Positions 28,407 to 38,176 are shown, counted from the stretch's first letter. The stretch: 64,000 nucleotides of DNA from Nocardia flavorosea (GCF_015477805.1 NZ_JADLQL010000002.1:496001-560000), one strand, 5' to 3'. Numbers and translations: made by a program. Notes: generated by a model from the letters alone, not told the origin.

Positions 28407-28436
28407 TTGCTCTGTGCGACCTACTTTCATAGGTCG

Positions 28437-28509
28437 TACCCCCTACGGGATTCGAACCCGCGCTACCGCCTTGAAAGGGCGGCGTCCTAGGCCGCTAGAC
28501 GAAGGGGGC
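28437..28509 (-). tRNA. tRNA-Glu (TTC)
   Basis: 73 bases. Loop CTTTCAA between CCGCC and GGCGG gives TTC. Acceptor GCCCCCT pairs with AGGGGGT. Confidence 0.95.
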
Positions 28510-28604
28510 TCGTCCCGGATTTCTCCGGACCGGCTTTTCAACGGCTGTCCGTTGGGAGCTCGCATAGCTTATGTCAGGGTGCGCGTAAATCCCAAATCGG
28601 CTGG

Positions 28605-29267
28605 TCAGGACGGGGAAGCGAGTTCTTCGAGCTGCGCCTGCGCCCGCCAGCCGCGCTCCCCGAACTGCGTGGCCCATTCGGCCGTGCAGTTGGCCCGCAC
28701 CACCACCTCCAGCGCTTCCCGGAACCGGGTGCGCAGATCCGGGCCACCGCGGTGGGCGTCGACGATATAGCGCTGGCCGATCAACGCGCCGGCGAGTGTG
28801 CGCGTGAAACGGTCGAGATCGGTGTCCGGTCGCAACTGCCCCTGATCGACAGCGCCGACGGCCAAGTTGCGGATGGCCGAACTGAGCATCCGGCAGCCGC
28901 CACCGTTCTGCTGACCGAAACCCGGATCGATGACCAGACGGAATTCGGCCTGCACGATGATGTCGTGTTCCAGGCGCAGGGCCACCTCGTCGAAGATCCC
29001 GTGCAAAATATCGAGCGGGCCCAGTTCCACGCGAACGAGCCAGCGATCGACGGTGCGGTTGTATCGCTCTACGGCCGATTCGAGTACGGCCCGCGCCAGA
29101 TCCTCTTTCGAGTCGAAATGGAAGTACATGGCGCCCTTGGTGGCTCGCGATCCTTCCAAAATACGGTTGAGCGAAGCCGCGGCATAGCCGCTCTTCCCGA
29201 ACTCAACGGCGGCGGACCGGATAATTGCCGCCCTTGTCCGACGGGCCCGCTCTTGCTGCCGTGCCAT
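28605..29267 (-). CDS. TetR regulator, gamma-butyrolactone-receptor-like
   Basis: A 220-residue TetR-family repressor. The N-terminal helix-turn-helix (ARRTRAAIIRSAAVEFGKSGYAAASLNRILEGSRATKGAMYFHFDSKEDLARAV) resembles the ScbR/ArpA class of gamma-butyrolactone receptors, as does LDILHGIFDEVALRLEHD in the ligand domain. No butenolide or A-factor synthase gene is nearby, so the ligand is unknown and it may be an orphan receptor. ATG 29267 is chosen over the upstream start at 29312. An ARE-like palindrome lies about 115 bases before the start. Confidence 0.75.
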   Translation of the reverse strand: MARQQERARRTRAAIIRSAAVEFGKSGYAAASLNRILEGSRATKGAMYFHFDSKEDLARAVLESAVERYNRTVDRWLVRVELGPLDILHGIFDEVALRLEHDIIVQAEFRLVIDPGFGQQNGGGCRMLSSAIRNLAVGAVDQGQLRPDTDLDRFTRTLAGALIGQRYIVDAHRGGPDLRTRFREALEVVVRANCTAEWATQFGERGWRAQAQLEELASPS

Positions 29268-30156
29268 GCTCGAAACGCCTCCGAAGCCTTGTGCATCCGC
29301 CGGAATTTCCACCTGCGGAATGACCGCGACCGATCAGCTGCTTTCGACGAGCGGGCCGACGTCGCGAACGTATCCTGTTGTATCCGACCTTCGGTCGGTT
29401 TTATGACGTGTATAGAACTTTTGGTACGGAACCCAGCCCGAAGGAGAAACACACCGGCTGGTATAATTTGAACGCCCGGGTGCGCCGCAGGGGGTGCGCA
29501 TCCGGGCAACTCCGCCGCGCTCTGCTTCGTCCCCGATCCGCCTCCCGCAGCGTCGATCCAAGTGACACCCCGAATTCGCCGAATCGCCACCGTACTCGGA
29601 ATCGGGTACCGACACGCGGTAAACCGATAGAGCCGTCTACGATTTCGCGAAAGGGATTTCGCGAACACGACATGGCTCGCCGGATCCCGAATGACCGATC
29701 GAATCGAAACGGGGAACACCGGATGTTCGCCCGGCGGGACGGGTTTCGGACCGGAGTTCAGCCGGCCGCTCCCATCCCTCGGTGCATACCACCTCGCCCA
29801 GGGGCGATCACGGACCGCCGACACCCCGGGAAATCCGCCCCGAGACCCGACATTCGCGAGAATTCCGCCTTTACCGATCCAAAGGCATTGGTATCCAACA
29901 TATTTGGATCGTATCGTGCCACCCGTTGTATCAACAATGCCAGAGGTACCGTTTTTCAATACCCGGTGGTACGGTTTTGGATCGCCGAACGGCCCGGAAC
30001 CGGCCACACAACCGTGCTACCTCGCCCGACGCCACACCCGCGGACGCCCGCCGCCGAAGCCGGCACACCGGAAGCAACCGCAACGAGTGACACAAAGCAC
30101 CAGCTTAACCACCCGATTACGTGCTGGAGCCGTCTTCCCATTACACTATCGCCCGC
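29268..30156. other. AT-richer intergenic with repeated half-sites
   Basis: About 890 bases between TetR and tRNA-Lys, less GC-rich than its surroundings, with no plausible gene. It contains the ARE-like palindrome (29384-29398), a TATAAT (29462-29467), and an inverted repeat CGATCCAAA/TTTGGATCG (29875-29883, 29903-29911); TTTGGATCG recurs near 29976. Confidence 0.6.
29384..29398. promoter_or_regulatory. ARE-like operator (candidate)
   Basis: CCGACC-TTC-GGTCGG flanked by AAACCGACC on the minus strand. It resembles autoregulatory elements bound by gamma-butyrolactone receptors, and the TetR gene starts about 115 bases downstream on the minus strand. Confidence 0.45.
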
Positions 30157-30229
30157 GCCCCTATAGCTCAGTTGGTAGAGCTACGGACTTTTAATCCGCA
30201 GGTCCCAGGTTCGAGCCCTGGTGGGGGCA
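30157..30229 (+). tRNA. tRNA-Lys (TTT)
   Basis: 73 bases plus an encoded CCA (30230-30232). Loop CTTTTAA gives TTT. Acceptor GCCCCTA pairs with TGGGGGC. The outermost pair of the anticodon stem is A-C, otherwise canonical. Confidence 0.95.
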
Positions 30230-30234
30230 CCACA

Positions 30235-30263
30235 CGGGTTCCCGGTCCACGACCGGGAACCCG
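30235..30263 (+). terminator. Terminator after tRNA-Lys
   Basis: A 13-base perfect inverted repeat with a 3-base loop three bases after the CCA. Confidence 0.8.
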
Positions 30264-30595
30264 CTCTCGTCCCGGGCACCGGCCCGTTGTGACTTCGCCC
30301 AGGTTCCCGACCCGGGACACTGTGACCGAAATCGGCCACGGACCTGCCACAATTCGGGATGTGCTGTTTCCCACGCCCGCTAACGCAAATGGGAAGGCCA
30401 TCGATATGCCCATAACCGAGCTTCGGGTCATACACTCGCTGTGACAGCCGATGGCAGAAGCCGTACACCACCGTGCACTCTCTGTCCGCTGGATGCGTTT
30501 CGCATCACACCTACGGTGCCGTAAGGTATGGCCGCATCGGCAACGGTCTACATCAGGTGACCCGCACCAACGCAACATATGAAGGGCTTGATCAC
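30264..30595. other. Intergenic, presumed desaturase promoter
   Basis: About 330 bases without a gene. It must contain the desaturase promoter, but I could not place a confident -35/-10 pair. Confidence 0.4.
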
Positions 30596-31564
30596 ATGGC
30601 AAGGGATCTGACTCAACTCGAGCTGCTCACAGAGTTGGAGCCGGTTGCCGAGCAGAACGTCAACCGGCACCTCTCCTTGGCTAAAGAGTGGCATCCGCAC
30701 GACTACGTCCCGTGGGACGAGGGGCGTAACTTCGCCGCGCTCGGCGGCGTGGACTATGACCCCGAACAGTCCAAGCTCAGCGAGGTCGCCAAAGCGGCCA
30801 TGATCACCAACCTCCTCACCGAGGACAACCTGCCTTCCTATCACCGGGAAATCGCCGAGAACTTCTCTCAGGACGGCGCCTGGGGAACCTGGGTCGGACG
30901 CTGGACCGCCGAGGAGAACCGCCACGGCATTGTCATGCGTGACTATCTGGTGGTCACCCGTGGCGTGGACCCGGTGGCACTGGAACAGGCCCGGATGATC
31001 CATATGACCAACGGTTTCGCCTCCCCCGCCGAGGCCGACGCCGGATTCCTGCACTCGGTCGCCTATGTGACGTTCCAGGAACTCGCCACCCGCGTCTCGC
31101 ACCGCAACACCGGCAAGGTCTGCGACGACGCCATCGCCGACCGGATGCTGCAGCGAATCGCGGCCGACGAGAACCTGCACATGATCTTCTACCGCAATAT
31201 GTGCGGCGCGGCTCTGGACCTCTGCCCCGACCAGGCGCTCGACGCGATCACCCTGATCCTGGAGAACTTCCAGATGCCCGGTGCGGGAATGCCCAATTTC
31301 CGCCGCAACGGCGTCCTGATGGCCAAGCACGGAATCTACGATCTGCGTCAGCACCTGGAAGAAGTCGTTCAGCCGGTTCTCAAGAAATGGAATATCTTCG
31401 GTCGTACCGATTTCACTGCCCGCGGTGAGGAAACCCGGGAGCGACTGGGCAACTTCCTGGACAAGTTGTCCAAGGACGTAGTCAAATTCGAGGAACAGCG
31501 CGACCGGATGCTCGCCCGCGAGGCCGCCAAGCGCGAGAAGGCCCTCGCCTCCGCGACCAGCTGA
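30596..31564 (+). CDS. desA1: Acyl-ACP desaturase, DesA1 type
   Basis: A 322-residue soluble di-iron acyl-[acyl-carrier-protein] desaturase that introduces a double bond in fatty acyl chains. The carboxylate/His ligands are EENRHG (about 107) and DENLHM (about 191), the usual pair. The start is ATG 30596 because GAAGGG lies ten bases upstream; an open extension of 41 residues is not conserved-looking. A strong terminator follows. Confidence 0.92.
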   Translation: MARDLTQLELLTELEPVAEQNVNRHLSLAKEWHPHDYVPWDEGRNFAALGGVDYDPEQSKLSEVAKAAMITNLLTEDNLPSYHREIAENFSQDGAWGTWVGRWTAEENRHGIVMRDYLVVTRGVDPVALEQARMIHMTNGFASPAEADAGFLHSVAYVTFQELATRVSHRNTGKVCDDAIADRMLQRIAADENLHMIFYRNMCGAALDLCPDQALDAITLILENFQMPGAGMPNFRRNGVLMAKHGIYDLRQHLEEVVQPVLKKWNIFGRTDFTARGEETRERLGNFLDKLSKDVVKFEEQRDRMLAREAAKREKALASATS

Positions 31565-31584
31565 CGACAGCAACACTCATGCCA

Positions 31585-31623
31585 CGAATGAGACCGCCGG
31601 GATGGTCCCGGCGGTCTCATTCG
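31585..31623. terminator. 18-bp perfect hairpin
   Basis: An 18-base perfect inverted repeat with a TGG loop, 20 bases after the desaturase stop. Confidence 0.85.
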
Positions 31624-31721
31624 CGTCCACCCCCGCACCGCATTGCGCGGACCCCCACCTGACGCATCAGCACACAGCAAACCGAACGCGCCAGCGGCGG
31701 AGCCGAGTCCAGCGAGGCCCC

Positions 31722-31740
31722 GCGCCGCCGCAGGCGGCGC
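31722..31740 (-). repeat. Intergenic palindromic repeat, copy A
   Basis: GCGCCGCC-GCA-GGCGGCGC, a perfect 8-base palindrome followed by AAAATAAACA. It lies between convergent genes. One of four copies in the window (others at 44249, 48025 and 56687). Confidence 0.65.
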
Positions 31741-31754
31741 AAAATAAACACAGC

Positions 31755-32390
31755 TCAGTTCATGGGTAGAGCGCCGTCCACTCCGCCCACGTCGGTGATC
31801 TGCCAGCCGGCGTTCTCGTCCAGGGTGACGGTGTAGGTCACCGTCGTCTGGGTGCCGTCCGGGTTCTGCGCGTTGGTCGAGGTCACGTTGACGAAAACGT
31901 TCACCTTGAACACACCGTCCTGCTCCGACATGACCTTCGCGGTGATGGGGGTCGCCGTGGAGGTCCATTGCAGCGGAACCAGGATCTGCTCGAGTTTCGG
32001 CGCGGTTTCGTCGAATTTGCCGGCCAGCTGGGGAGTGGTGTTCTGTTTCAGTGCGGTGATCCAGGCGTCGAGGGCCTGGAAGTTAACCGTGGCCGCGCCC
32101 ACCGCGTATTCCGTGGCGAGTTGTTCGGCGTGCCGGTCATCGGCCGCGCGTTGGTCGCGGTCGGCCAGGTCACCACGGGCTGTGAAGTACAGGACAGCGA
32201 AGGCGATCGCCACCACGGCGAGTACGGCGATGAGCGCGCCGCGGACCAGGCTGGATACCTGGATCGATACCGTGCCCGGCGATCGGCTGTCGGCGTCCGC
32301 CTTGGCGGGGGCGTCCGTTTTCCCGGAACCATCCGGGGGCGTGGTTGCGTCGGCCGGCTTTCTGCCGGGGTCTTCGGTCTGGTCGGCCAT
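31755..32390 (-). CDS. Mce-associated-like membrane protein
   Basis: A 211-residue protein. Residues 1-48 are a hydrophilic Pro/Asp-rich cytoplasmic part, 49-72 a membrane helix (LIAVLAVVAIAFAVLYFTA) and the rest an extracytoplasmic NTF2-like domain with WQITDVGGVDGAL near the end. This layout is typical of mycobacterial Mce-associated membrane proteins, although no mce operon is present. ATG 32390 has GAGG ten bases upstream; the frame is open to 32774 but that extension is Arg-rich. Confidence 0.75.
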   Translation of the reverse strand: MADQTEDPGRKPADATTPPDGSGKTDAPAKADADSRSPGTVSIQVSSLVRGALIAVLAVVAIAFAVLYFTARGDLADRDQRAADDRHAEQLATEYAVGAATVNFQALDAWITALKQNTTPQLAGKFDETAPKLEQILVPLQWTSTATPITAKVMSEQDGVFKVNVFVNVTSTNAQNPDGTQTTVTYTVTLDENAGWQITDVGGVDGALPMN

Positions 32391-32830
32391 GGTGTTGTGG
32401 TCCTCTTTTCTCAGCTCCCGGTCGGTCTGTTTTCCGGGGCGCACCGGCGGAAACGGCCGGTTGTCGGTTGTCCTGCCACCGGGGGCGTTGTCCGGTACTG
32501 CCCGCCGGATTCGCTCGCGTCGGGCGTCGCTGTGTTCTGTCGCGCGGATCGCGCACTGCGGGGCTCGGTTGCGTCGCCGCCGGCGGTGCGATCCGCTGCC
32601 GGCGGGTGACGTCGGCGCAACGTATTCACCGTGGTCGCGAGCCCGGGTGGGGCCGTGAACACGGGGCGATTCACTTTCCAGCAGGCTAGCGGTGGCCATG
32701 GCGCCGTCCACCGGCGCCCACCTCGGTACGCATCGGCGGACCTGTCCGACCGACCTGTTCGGCACAGACGTCACCCCGGTGAGACACCCGATAGTGACGC
32801 CGGACCCCGCAGCAGGGAAAATGGATCCTC
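32391..32830. other. Intergenic, no gene seen
   Basis: 440 bases between divergent genes with no convincing frame. It must contain promoters for both. Confidence 0.4.
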
Positions 32831-33979
32831 GTGCAGGCAGAGTTGGAACAGGAGACAGGTTTGCGGATCGGCCCCTACCCGGTCGACCCGCCGGTGGTAC
32901 TCGCTCCGATGGCGGGGATCACGAACCTGGCATTCCGGAAACTCTGCCGCGAGTTCGGCAGCCCTACGGCGATCTACGTCTGCGAGATGATCACCGCGCG
33001 CGCCGTGGTGGAGCGCAATGAGAAAACCCTGCACATGATGTCGTTCGACGAGGGCGAATCGCCACGGTCCATGCAGTTGTACGGGGTGGATCCGGCCACG
33101 CTCGGCGAGGCCGTGCGCATCATCGTCGGCGAGGGCTGGGCCGACCATATCGATATGAACCTCGGCTGCCCTGTCCCGAAGGTGACGCGACTGGGCGGCG
33201 GCGCCGCCCTGCCGTACAAACGGAATCTGTTCGCCGCGATCGTCCGCGAGATGGTCCGGGCGGCCGAACCGGCCGGTGTCCCGGTGACCATGAAATTCCG
33301 GATCGGCATCGATGACGACCACCGCACCTATCTCGATACCGGGCGTATCGCCGAGGCCGAAGGCGCCGCGGCGGTCGCACTGCATGCGCGTACCGCCGCC
33401 CAGCGCTATTCCGGTACCGCGGACTGGTCGGCCATCGCGCGGCTCAAGGAAGCGGTGACCACCATCCCCGTGCTGGGCAACGGAGATATTTTCAGTGCCG
33501 GTGACGCCGTCGCGATGATGGCGCAGACCGGCTGCGACGGAGTTGTGGTCGGCCGCGGCTGCCTGGGCCGGCCCTGGCTGTTCGGGGAACTCAGCGCCGC
33601 CCTGCGCGGCGAACCCGCCCCCGTCCCGCCGAACCTGGGCGAAGTGGGCAGGATACTGACGCGTCACGCCGGGCTGCTCGCCGAACATCACGGCGAAGAC
33701 AAGGGCATGCGCGATCTGCGCAAACATATGGCCTGGTATTTCATGGGCTTTCCGCTGGGGGCCGACCTGCGCCGCAGTTTCGCCACGGTTTCCTCGCTCA
33801 CCGAACTCGACGGTCTGGTCGCGCAGCTCGACCCCGCTGTCCCATTCCCCAAGGACGCCGAAGGCCCCCGGGGCCGGCAGGGCTCCCCGGGCAAGGTCGC
33901 GCTGCCGCACGGCTGGCTCGACGATCCGGACGACAGAACCGTCCCGGCCGCGGCAGATGTGATGCACAGCGGCGGCTGA
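32831..33979 (+). CDS. dus: tRNA-dihydrouridine synthase
   Basis: A 382-residue FMN-dependent enzyme that reduces uridine to dihydrouridine in tRNA D-loops, DusB-like. Motifs: VVLAPMAGITNLAFRKLCREFG, MQLYGVDP, DMNLGCPVPKVTRLGGGAAL (catalytic Cys), VTMKFRIG, LHARTAAQRYSG, NGDIFSAGDA and GVVVGRGCLGRPWLF. The last 30 residues are not conserved-looking. The start is a GTG at 32831. Confidence 0.93.
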   Translation: MQAELEQETGLRIGPYPVDPPVVLAPMAGITNLAFRKLCREFGSPTAIYVCEMITARAVVERNEKTLHMMSFDEGESPRSMQLYGVDPATLGEAVRIIVGEGWADHIDMNLGCPVPKVTRLGGGAALPYKRNLFAAIVREMVRAAEPAGVPVTMKFRIGIDDDHRTYLDTGRIAEAEGAAAVALHARTAAQRYSGTADWSAIARLKEAVTTIPVLGNGDIFSAGDAVAMMAQTGCDGVVVGRGCLGRPWLFGELSAALRGEPAPVPPNLGEVGRILTRHAGLLAEHHGEDKGMRDLRKHMAWYFMGFPLGADLRRSFATVSSLTELDGLVAQLDPAVPFPKDAEGPRGRQGSPGKVALPHGWLDDPDDRTVPAAADVMHSGG

Positions 33980-34211
33980 CCGGTTCGAGCCATTCGACAC
34001 GCCGAACCGCGGAAGCCGAATCCACCGGTCGGCGCGTGAAAACATAGCCCCAGGCAACTTTCCAGCATTACCTTCGCCGCCGTCCGCTCGAGATGCGTTC
34101 GAGATGTCCGAGTGGCCCTCAGTGGCGAAATCGTTATCATTGCGGAATCCCGCCACAGCCTTTGGAGCACAGCTGTGGTGGCAGCGAGTTGCGAAAGAGC
34201 GAGGTTCATTG

Positions 34212-36809
34212 GTGGGTGACGATCGGAACGGGCGTTCACCACGGCCCGGAGGTCGCGCACCGTGGGAGCGCTATCCCACGGCAGAGCCCCCCGAAATGGA
34301 CGACGCACGAGGGGCGCGGCGGCAACGGCAACCCGAGCCGCCGGCAGACCAGGCACCGCTGACGGTGCAGGACCTGGTCGATCGGGTGGACAGCGAACGC
34401 ACGGCCCGGCGCCGCCCGGGTGAAACGGGTCGGCACGCTTCACCCGAACCGGCACAACCGCCGCCGGACCGTCCGGCTCGGCCCGCAGGCCCGCCGCCGC
34501 GCCAGGGCGCCGATCCGCGACCGAGGCCGGAATCTTCCGGCCCCGCCGCCCCGCCGACCGGCCGGACCGCACGGCCGCCGGTCGCGCCCGGCGGCCGGCC
34601 TCCCGGCCCGCCATCCGGAAACGTGCCCGGACCGCATGCCACCGGCGGAACCCCGGCGCAGCCCGGCCCACCGCAGCGCCCTGCACCACCGGGCAGCCCG
34701 GCGCAGCGCCGCCCCGATCGTGCACAGCCCCCGGCGACGCGGTCTCAGCCACCGGGTCCACCCACTCAGCGGGCCACCGGCGACCACCCGGCACCCACCC
34801 GCCCGCCCGGCCCGCGCTCCGGCGGGGACCAGGCCGGGCCGCTTCGTCCGCCGGGGCGGCCCACGGATCCCGCGCCCCGGGGCGACAGCGACCCCCCGCC
34901 CGGCCGGGTCCCGGCCCGGCCGCCCACGGAAGGCCGTGCGGCCGTACCCCCGCCGCCCGTCGAGCCGGCCCGCGACGCTCCCCGCAAGCCGCCGCCGAAC
35001 AACCGGCGTTCCGCACCGGCCGCGGAGCCCGAGCCGACGACAGCGCTTTCCCAGCCGCCCGATGCGGAGCACGGTGCCCCGCAACCGGATACCGGCCGGG
35101 CCGCGAAACGCTCCCGGCAATCACGCAGCACACTCGGCCGTCGCAACAAGGGCGCAGCGGCCGCGGTCGACGAGAACGCCACCGATGTGCTGCCGCCCCT
35201 CGACGACGACGACGCAACACGTATCGGCGGTCGAACCGATACCGGTGGCTGGCCTACCTCGGGGCCGGCCGAACCCGCAGCCATCGGCAAACCGAAACCG
35301 CGGGCGGCGCCCCGGACGCGGCGCGAGAAACGGCTACGCCTGGCGGCACGCGCCGGTGTCGCGTTTCTCTCCGTGCTGGCGCTGCTGATCACCGGGGGCG
35401 GCTGGAGCTATCTGCGCGCCACCGGCAACAGCTTCACGCAGGTTTCGGCGCTCGCCGAAAACGAAGACGATGTCATCGACTCGCAGGCTCAGCTCGGTGA
35501 CGAGAACTATCTGATCGTCGGCACCGATACCCGCGCCGGGGACAACGCCGAGGTCGGGGCCGGCACCGTGGCGGACGCCGAGGGCGCTCGGGCCGACACC
35601 ACGATGCTGGTGCATATCCCGAAGAACCGGCAGCGGGTCGTGATCGTGTCCTTTCCCCGCGATCTGGACGTCACCCGTCCCGAATGCGTCATGTGGGACA
35701 ACGAAAAGCCGGGCTACACCGACGAGATCATCCCCGCCGCCACAAGCGACAAACTCAATGCCGTCTACGCGCGTGGCGGACCGGAATGCCTGGTCAAGAC
35801 GATCCAGCGGCTGACGGGTAGCACCATCAACCACTTCATCGGTATCGATTTCGCCGGCTTCGAACAGATGGTCGACAAGGTCGACGGCGTCGAGGTGTGC
35901 GTCTCCAAACCGCTCGAGGACGAACTCCTCGGCACGATCTTGCCCACGGCAGGCCGCCACAGAATCAACGGCGCCACCGCGTTGGCCTATGTTCGAGCCC
36001 GCCACGTGTACGGGGAAGAGCGCAGCGACTACGACCGGATCAACCGGCAGCAGAAATTCCTCGCCTCGCTGCTGCGCGGTGCGCTGTCGAGCAAAATGCT
36101 GCTGGATCCCGGCCGGTTGAACGGGTTCATCCAGGCGTTCTCCAAGGCAACCTTCGTCGACCGGGTCGAGCCCAACGACCTGCTGATGCTGGGCAAATCG
36201 CTACAGGACCTGGAATCCGGAGCGGTGACCTTCCTGACCGTTCCCACCGCGGGCACGACCTCCTACGGCAACGAGATTCCCCGCACCTCCGATATCCAGG
36301 CGATCTTCCAGGCGATCCGCGACGACCAGCCCCTCCCCGGAGAGAAGACGGCGCCCGCTCCGCCCCCCACCTCGGAGGCACCGGTCCCGCCGTCGCTCAC
36401 TGCAGTCGATCCGAGCACCCTCTCGTTGCTGGTCTCCAACGGCTCGGGTCTCTCGGGCCTGGCCAGTTCCACGGCCAGCGAGCTGGCCGGTGTGGGATTC
36501 AGCATCTACAATGTCGGCAACTACACGGAGGGCAACGCGGCCGAGACCAAGGTCCGCTATTCGACCGGGCACGAAGCCGAGGCGGCCACGGTTGCTAGCG
36601 CGATCCCGGGCGCGACGATGGAGGTCGACGATTCGCTGAACAGCATTGTCGAACTGGTCCTCGGTGAGGACTACCAGCAGATCGTGAACGAGCCCACCCC
36701 GGTCGGCAGCCTCATCACCGATGTGCCGCCCGCCAGCACCGAGCCGGTGGAACTGCCCAGCGATCTGGAGCATGTCAACGCGGCAGACGATCCCTGCGCC
36801 GCTCCGTGA
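34212..36809 (+). CDS. LytR-CpsA-Psr family ligase
   Basis: An 865-residue membrane-anchored phosphotransferase that should attach polyprenyl-linked arabinogalactan or other glycopolymers to peptidoglycan. Residues 1 to about 375 are a Pro/Arg/Gly-rich cytoplasmic region starting GDDRNGRSPRPGGRAPWERYPTAEPPEMDD. A membrane helix follows (VAFLSVLALLITGGGWSYL), then the LCP domain (NYLIVGTDTRAG, DTTMLVHIPKN, VSFPRDLDV, FIGIDFAGFEQMVDKVDGVEV, YVRARH), and a LytR_C domain (LLVSNGSGLSGLASSTASELAG). The GTG at 34212 has GAGG seven bases upstream; an extension to 34104 is open but not family-like. Confidence 0.9.
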   Translation: MGDDRNGRSPRPGGRAPWERYPTAEPPEMDDARGARRQRQPEPPADQAPLTVQDLVDRVDSERTARRRPGETGRHASPEPAQPPPDRPARPAGPPPRQGADPRPRPESSGPAAPPTGRTARPPVAPGGRPPGPPSGNVPGPHATGGTPAQPGPPQRPAPPGSPAQRRPDRAQPPATRSQPPGPPTQRATGDHPAPTRPPGPRSGGDQAGPLRPPGRPTDPAPRGDSDPPPGRVPARPPTEGRAAVPPPPVEPARDAPRKPPPNNRRSAPAAEPEPTTALSQPPDAEHGAPQPDTGRAAKRSRQSRSTLGRRNKGAAAAVDENATDVLPPLDDDDATRIGGRTDTGGWPTSGPAEPAAIGKPKPRAAPRTRREKRLRLAARAGVAFLSVLALLITGGGWSYLRATGNSFTQVSALAENEDDVIDSQAQLGDENYLIVGTDTRAGDNAEVGAGTVADAEGARADTTMLVHIPKNRQRVVIVSFPRDLDVTRPECVMWDNEKPGYTDEIIPAATSDKLNAVYARGGPECLVKTIQRLTGSTINHFIGIDFAGFEQMVDKVDGVEVCVSKPLEDELLGTILPTAGRHRINGATALAYVRARHVYGEERSDYDRINRQQKFLASLLRGALSSKMLLDPGRLNGFIQAFSKATFVDRVEPNDLLMLGKSLQDLESGAVTFLTVPTAGTTSYGNEIPRTSDIQAIFQAIRDDQPLPGEKTAPAPPPTSEAPVPPSLTAVDPSTLSLLVSNGSGLSGLASSTASELAGVGFSIYNVGNYTEGNAAETKVRYSTGHEAEAATVASAIPGATMEVDDSLNSIVELVLGEDYQQIVNEPTPVGSLITDVPPASTEPVELPSDLEHVNAADDPCAAP

Positions 36810-36810
36810 C

Positions 36811-36848
36811 CACCGGAACAACCTGCTCACCGGGTTGTTCACCCGGTG
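36811..36848. terminator. Hairpin after the LCP gene
   Basis: GAACAACC (36816-36823) pairs with GGTTGTTC (36833-36840) and the stem extends with ACCGG/CCGGT. It ends in GTTCACC, overlapping the presumed phoU promoter. Confidence 0.6.
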
Positions 36849-36888
36849 TTGGTGACGTGGACAGTGCAGCGAACTAGTCTTCTGTTTC

Positions 36889-37551
36889 ATGCGTGTCATC
36901 TACAACGAGCAAATGGCCGATCTCGCCCACCTGCTGGGCGAGATGGCCGGTCTTGCCGGTTCGGCCATGGATCGCGCCACGCAGGCTCTGCTCCAGGCCG
37001 ACCTGCCCCTGGCCGAGCAGGTCATCGGCGAAGGTGATCGGATCGCGGAGATGATCGCCGACGCCGAAGAGAAGTCGTTCGCGCTGCTCGCCCTGCAGGC
37101 TCCGGTCGCCGGCGATCTCCGGCAGGTGGTCAGTGCGATCCAGATCGTCAATGACGTCAACCGGATGGGTACGCTCGCCCTGCATGTGGCCAAAGTGGCC
37201 CGCCGCCGGCATCCCAACCACGCCCTGCCCGAGGCAGTGAACGGCTATTTCGCCGAGATGGGCCGCATCGCGGTCAGCATGGGCCAGGGTGCCAAGGAAG
37301 TGCTGGAATCCCGCGACCCCGAACGCGCGGCGCAGCTGAACCAGGACGACGAGGCGATGGACGATCTGCATCGCCACCTGTTCACCCTGCTCATGGACCG
37401 GGAATGGAAGTACGGGGTGGCGCCCGCCGTCGATGTCACCCTGCTCGGCCGCTACTACGAGCGGTTCGCCGACCACGCGGTGGAAATCGGCCGCCGGGTG
37501 ATCTTCCTGGTAACAGGCGAACTGCCCCCCGATACCGACAGCGAAAGCTGA
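36889..37551 (+). CDS. phoU: Phosphate transport/signalling protein PhoU
   Basis: A 220-residue all-helical protein with the two PhoU repeats: [41 protein letters not shown] and [17 protein letters not shown]... with [16 protein letters not shown]. PhoU links the Pst transporter to the phosphate-sensing kinase and keeps the Pho regulon off when phosphate is ample. It is encoded convergently to pstSCAB about 700 bases away, with only a small secreted-protein gene between. Confidence 0.93.
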   Translation: MRVIYNEQMADLAHLLGEMAGLAGSAMDRATQALLQADLPLAEQVIGEGDRIAEMIADAEEKSFALLALQAPVAGDLRQVVSAIQIVNDVNRMGTLALHVAKVARRRHPNHALPEAVNGYFAEMGRIAVSMGQGAKEVLESRDPERAAQLNQDDEAMDDLHRHLFTLLMDREWKYGVAPAVDVTLLGRYYERFADHAVEIGRRVIFLVTGELPPDTDSES

Positions 37552-37570
37552 TCCGGCCGGAATCGGACGA

Positions 37571-37614
37571 GATATGAGTGTGGCCCGGGAATGAACTCGG
37601 ACCACACTCACATC
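37571..37614 (+). terminator. Hairpin after phoU
   Basis: GATATGAGTGTGG and CCACACTCACATC form a 13-pair stem with one mismatch around an 18-base loop. Confidence 0.6.
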
Positions 37615-37786
37615 TGCAGGTTGAGCACCGACCTCCTCCTCGTTCCGTTCACGGGCGGGACCCGCCCGGGTTCTGGAGCGAACAAGGAGAGGGAGCGCAG
37701 CGACCGACCGGCGGGCCTCACACCGCCGGACCGCAGCACCTGGGTGCTAGCGGTGCATCCCGACGTTGTTCATCGGCCGGTCATCG

Positions 37787-37987
37787 CTAATCGACCACGA
37801 TCCATCCGTACCGGCCCTGGCCATACGAGTAGCACAGCCACTTCGTCGTGCCCTCGTGGCGAGTGCTGCCGACCGTATGCTCATTGCACGGATCTGTCGG
37901 TGCTGCCGCAGCCTGCGGGGCCAGCAACGTCGTAGCCAAGATCGTCGCCACACCGAGCAATCCACTGGTGAACAGTCGTACTGCCAT
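37787..37987 (-). CDS. Small secreted protein
   Basis: A 66-residue protein with a signal peptide (residues 1-29, TTLLAPQAAAA cleavage) and a mature part of about 37 residues ending WLCYSYGQGRYGWIVVD, with two cysteines that could pair. AAGGAGG eight bases before ATG 37987 makes translation convincing. Function unknown. It lies between phoU and pst. Confidence 0.75.
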   Translation of the reverse strand: MAVRLFTSGLLGVATILATTLLAPQAAAAPTDPCNEHTVGSTRHEGTTKWLCYSYGQGRYGWIVVD

Positions 37988-38176
37988 CACGAATCCTCCT
38001 TCGCTCGAACAAATTGCGCGGAGGTCGTCGTGTAATTTTCCCCCCCGGCCTACACAGCGTATCGAAACATGCTGGCGGTTACAATGATTCGTCCCGACCC
38101 ACACGAGGCGGGCAGCGCAGAGGCGGCTGCGGGCTCGGTGGCGAAACGGTCGGATCGCGGCTGTGTGGCAAAGACA

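Noticed and set aside
29069..30007. 312-residue open frame across the TetR upstream region
   Set aside because: It overlaps the TetR N-terminus in another frame, has no recognisable motif and unusual composition; the region is better read as intergenic.
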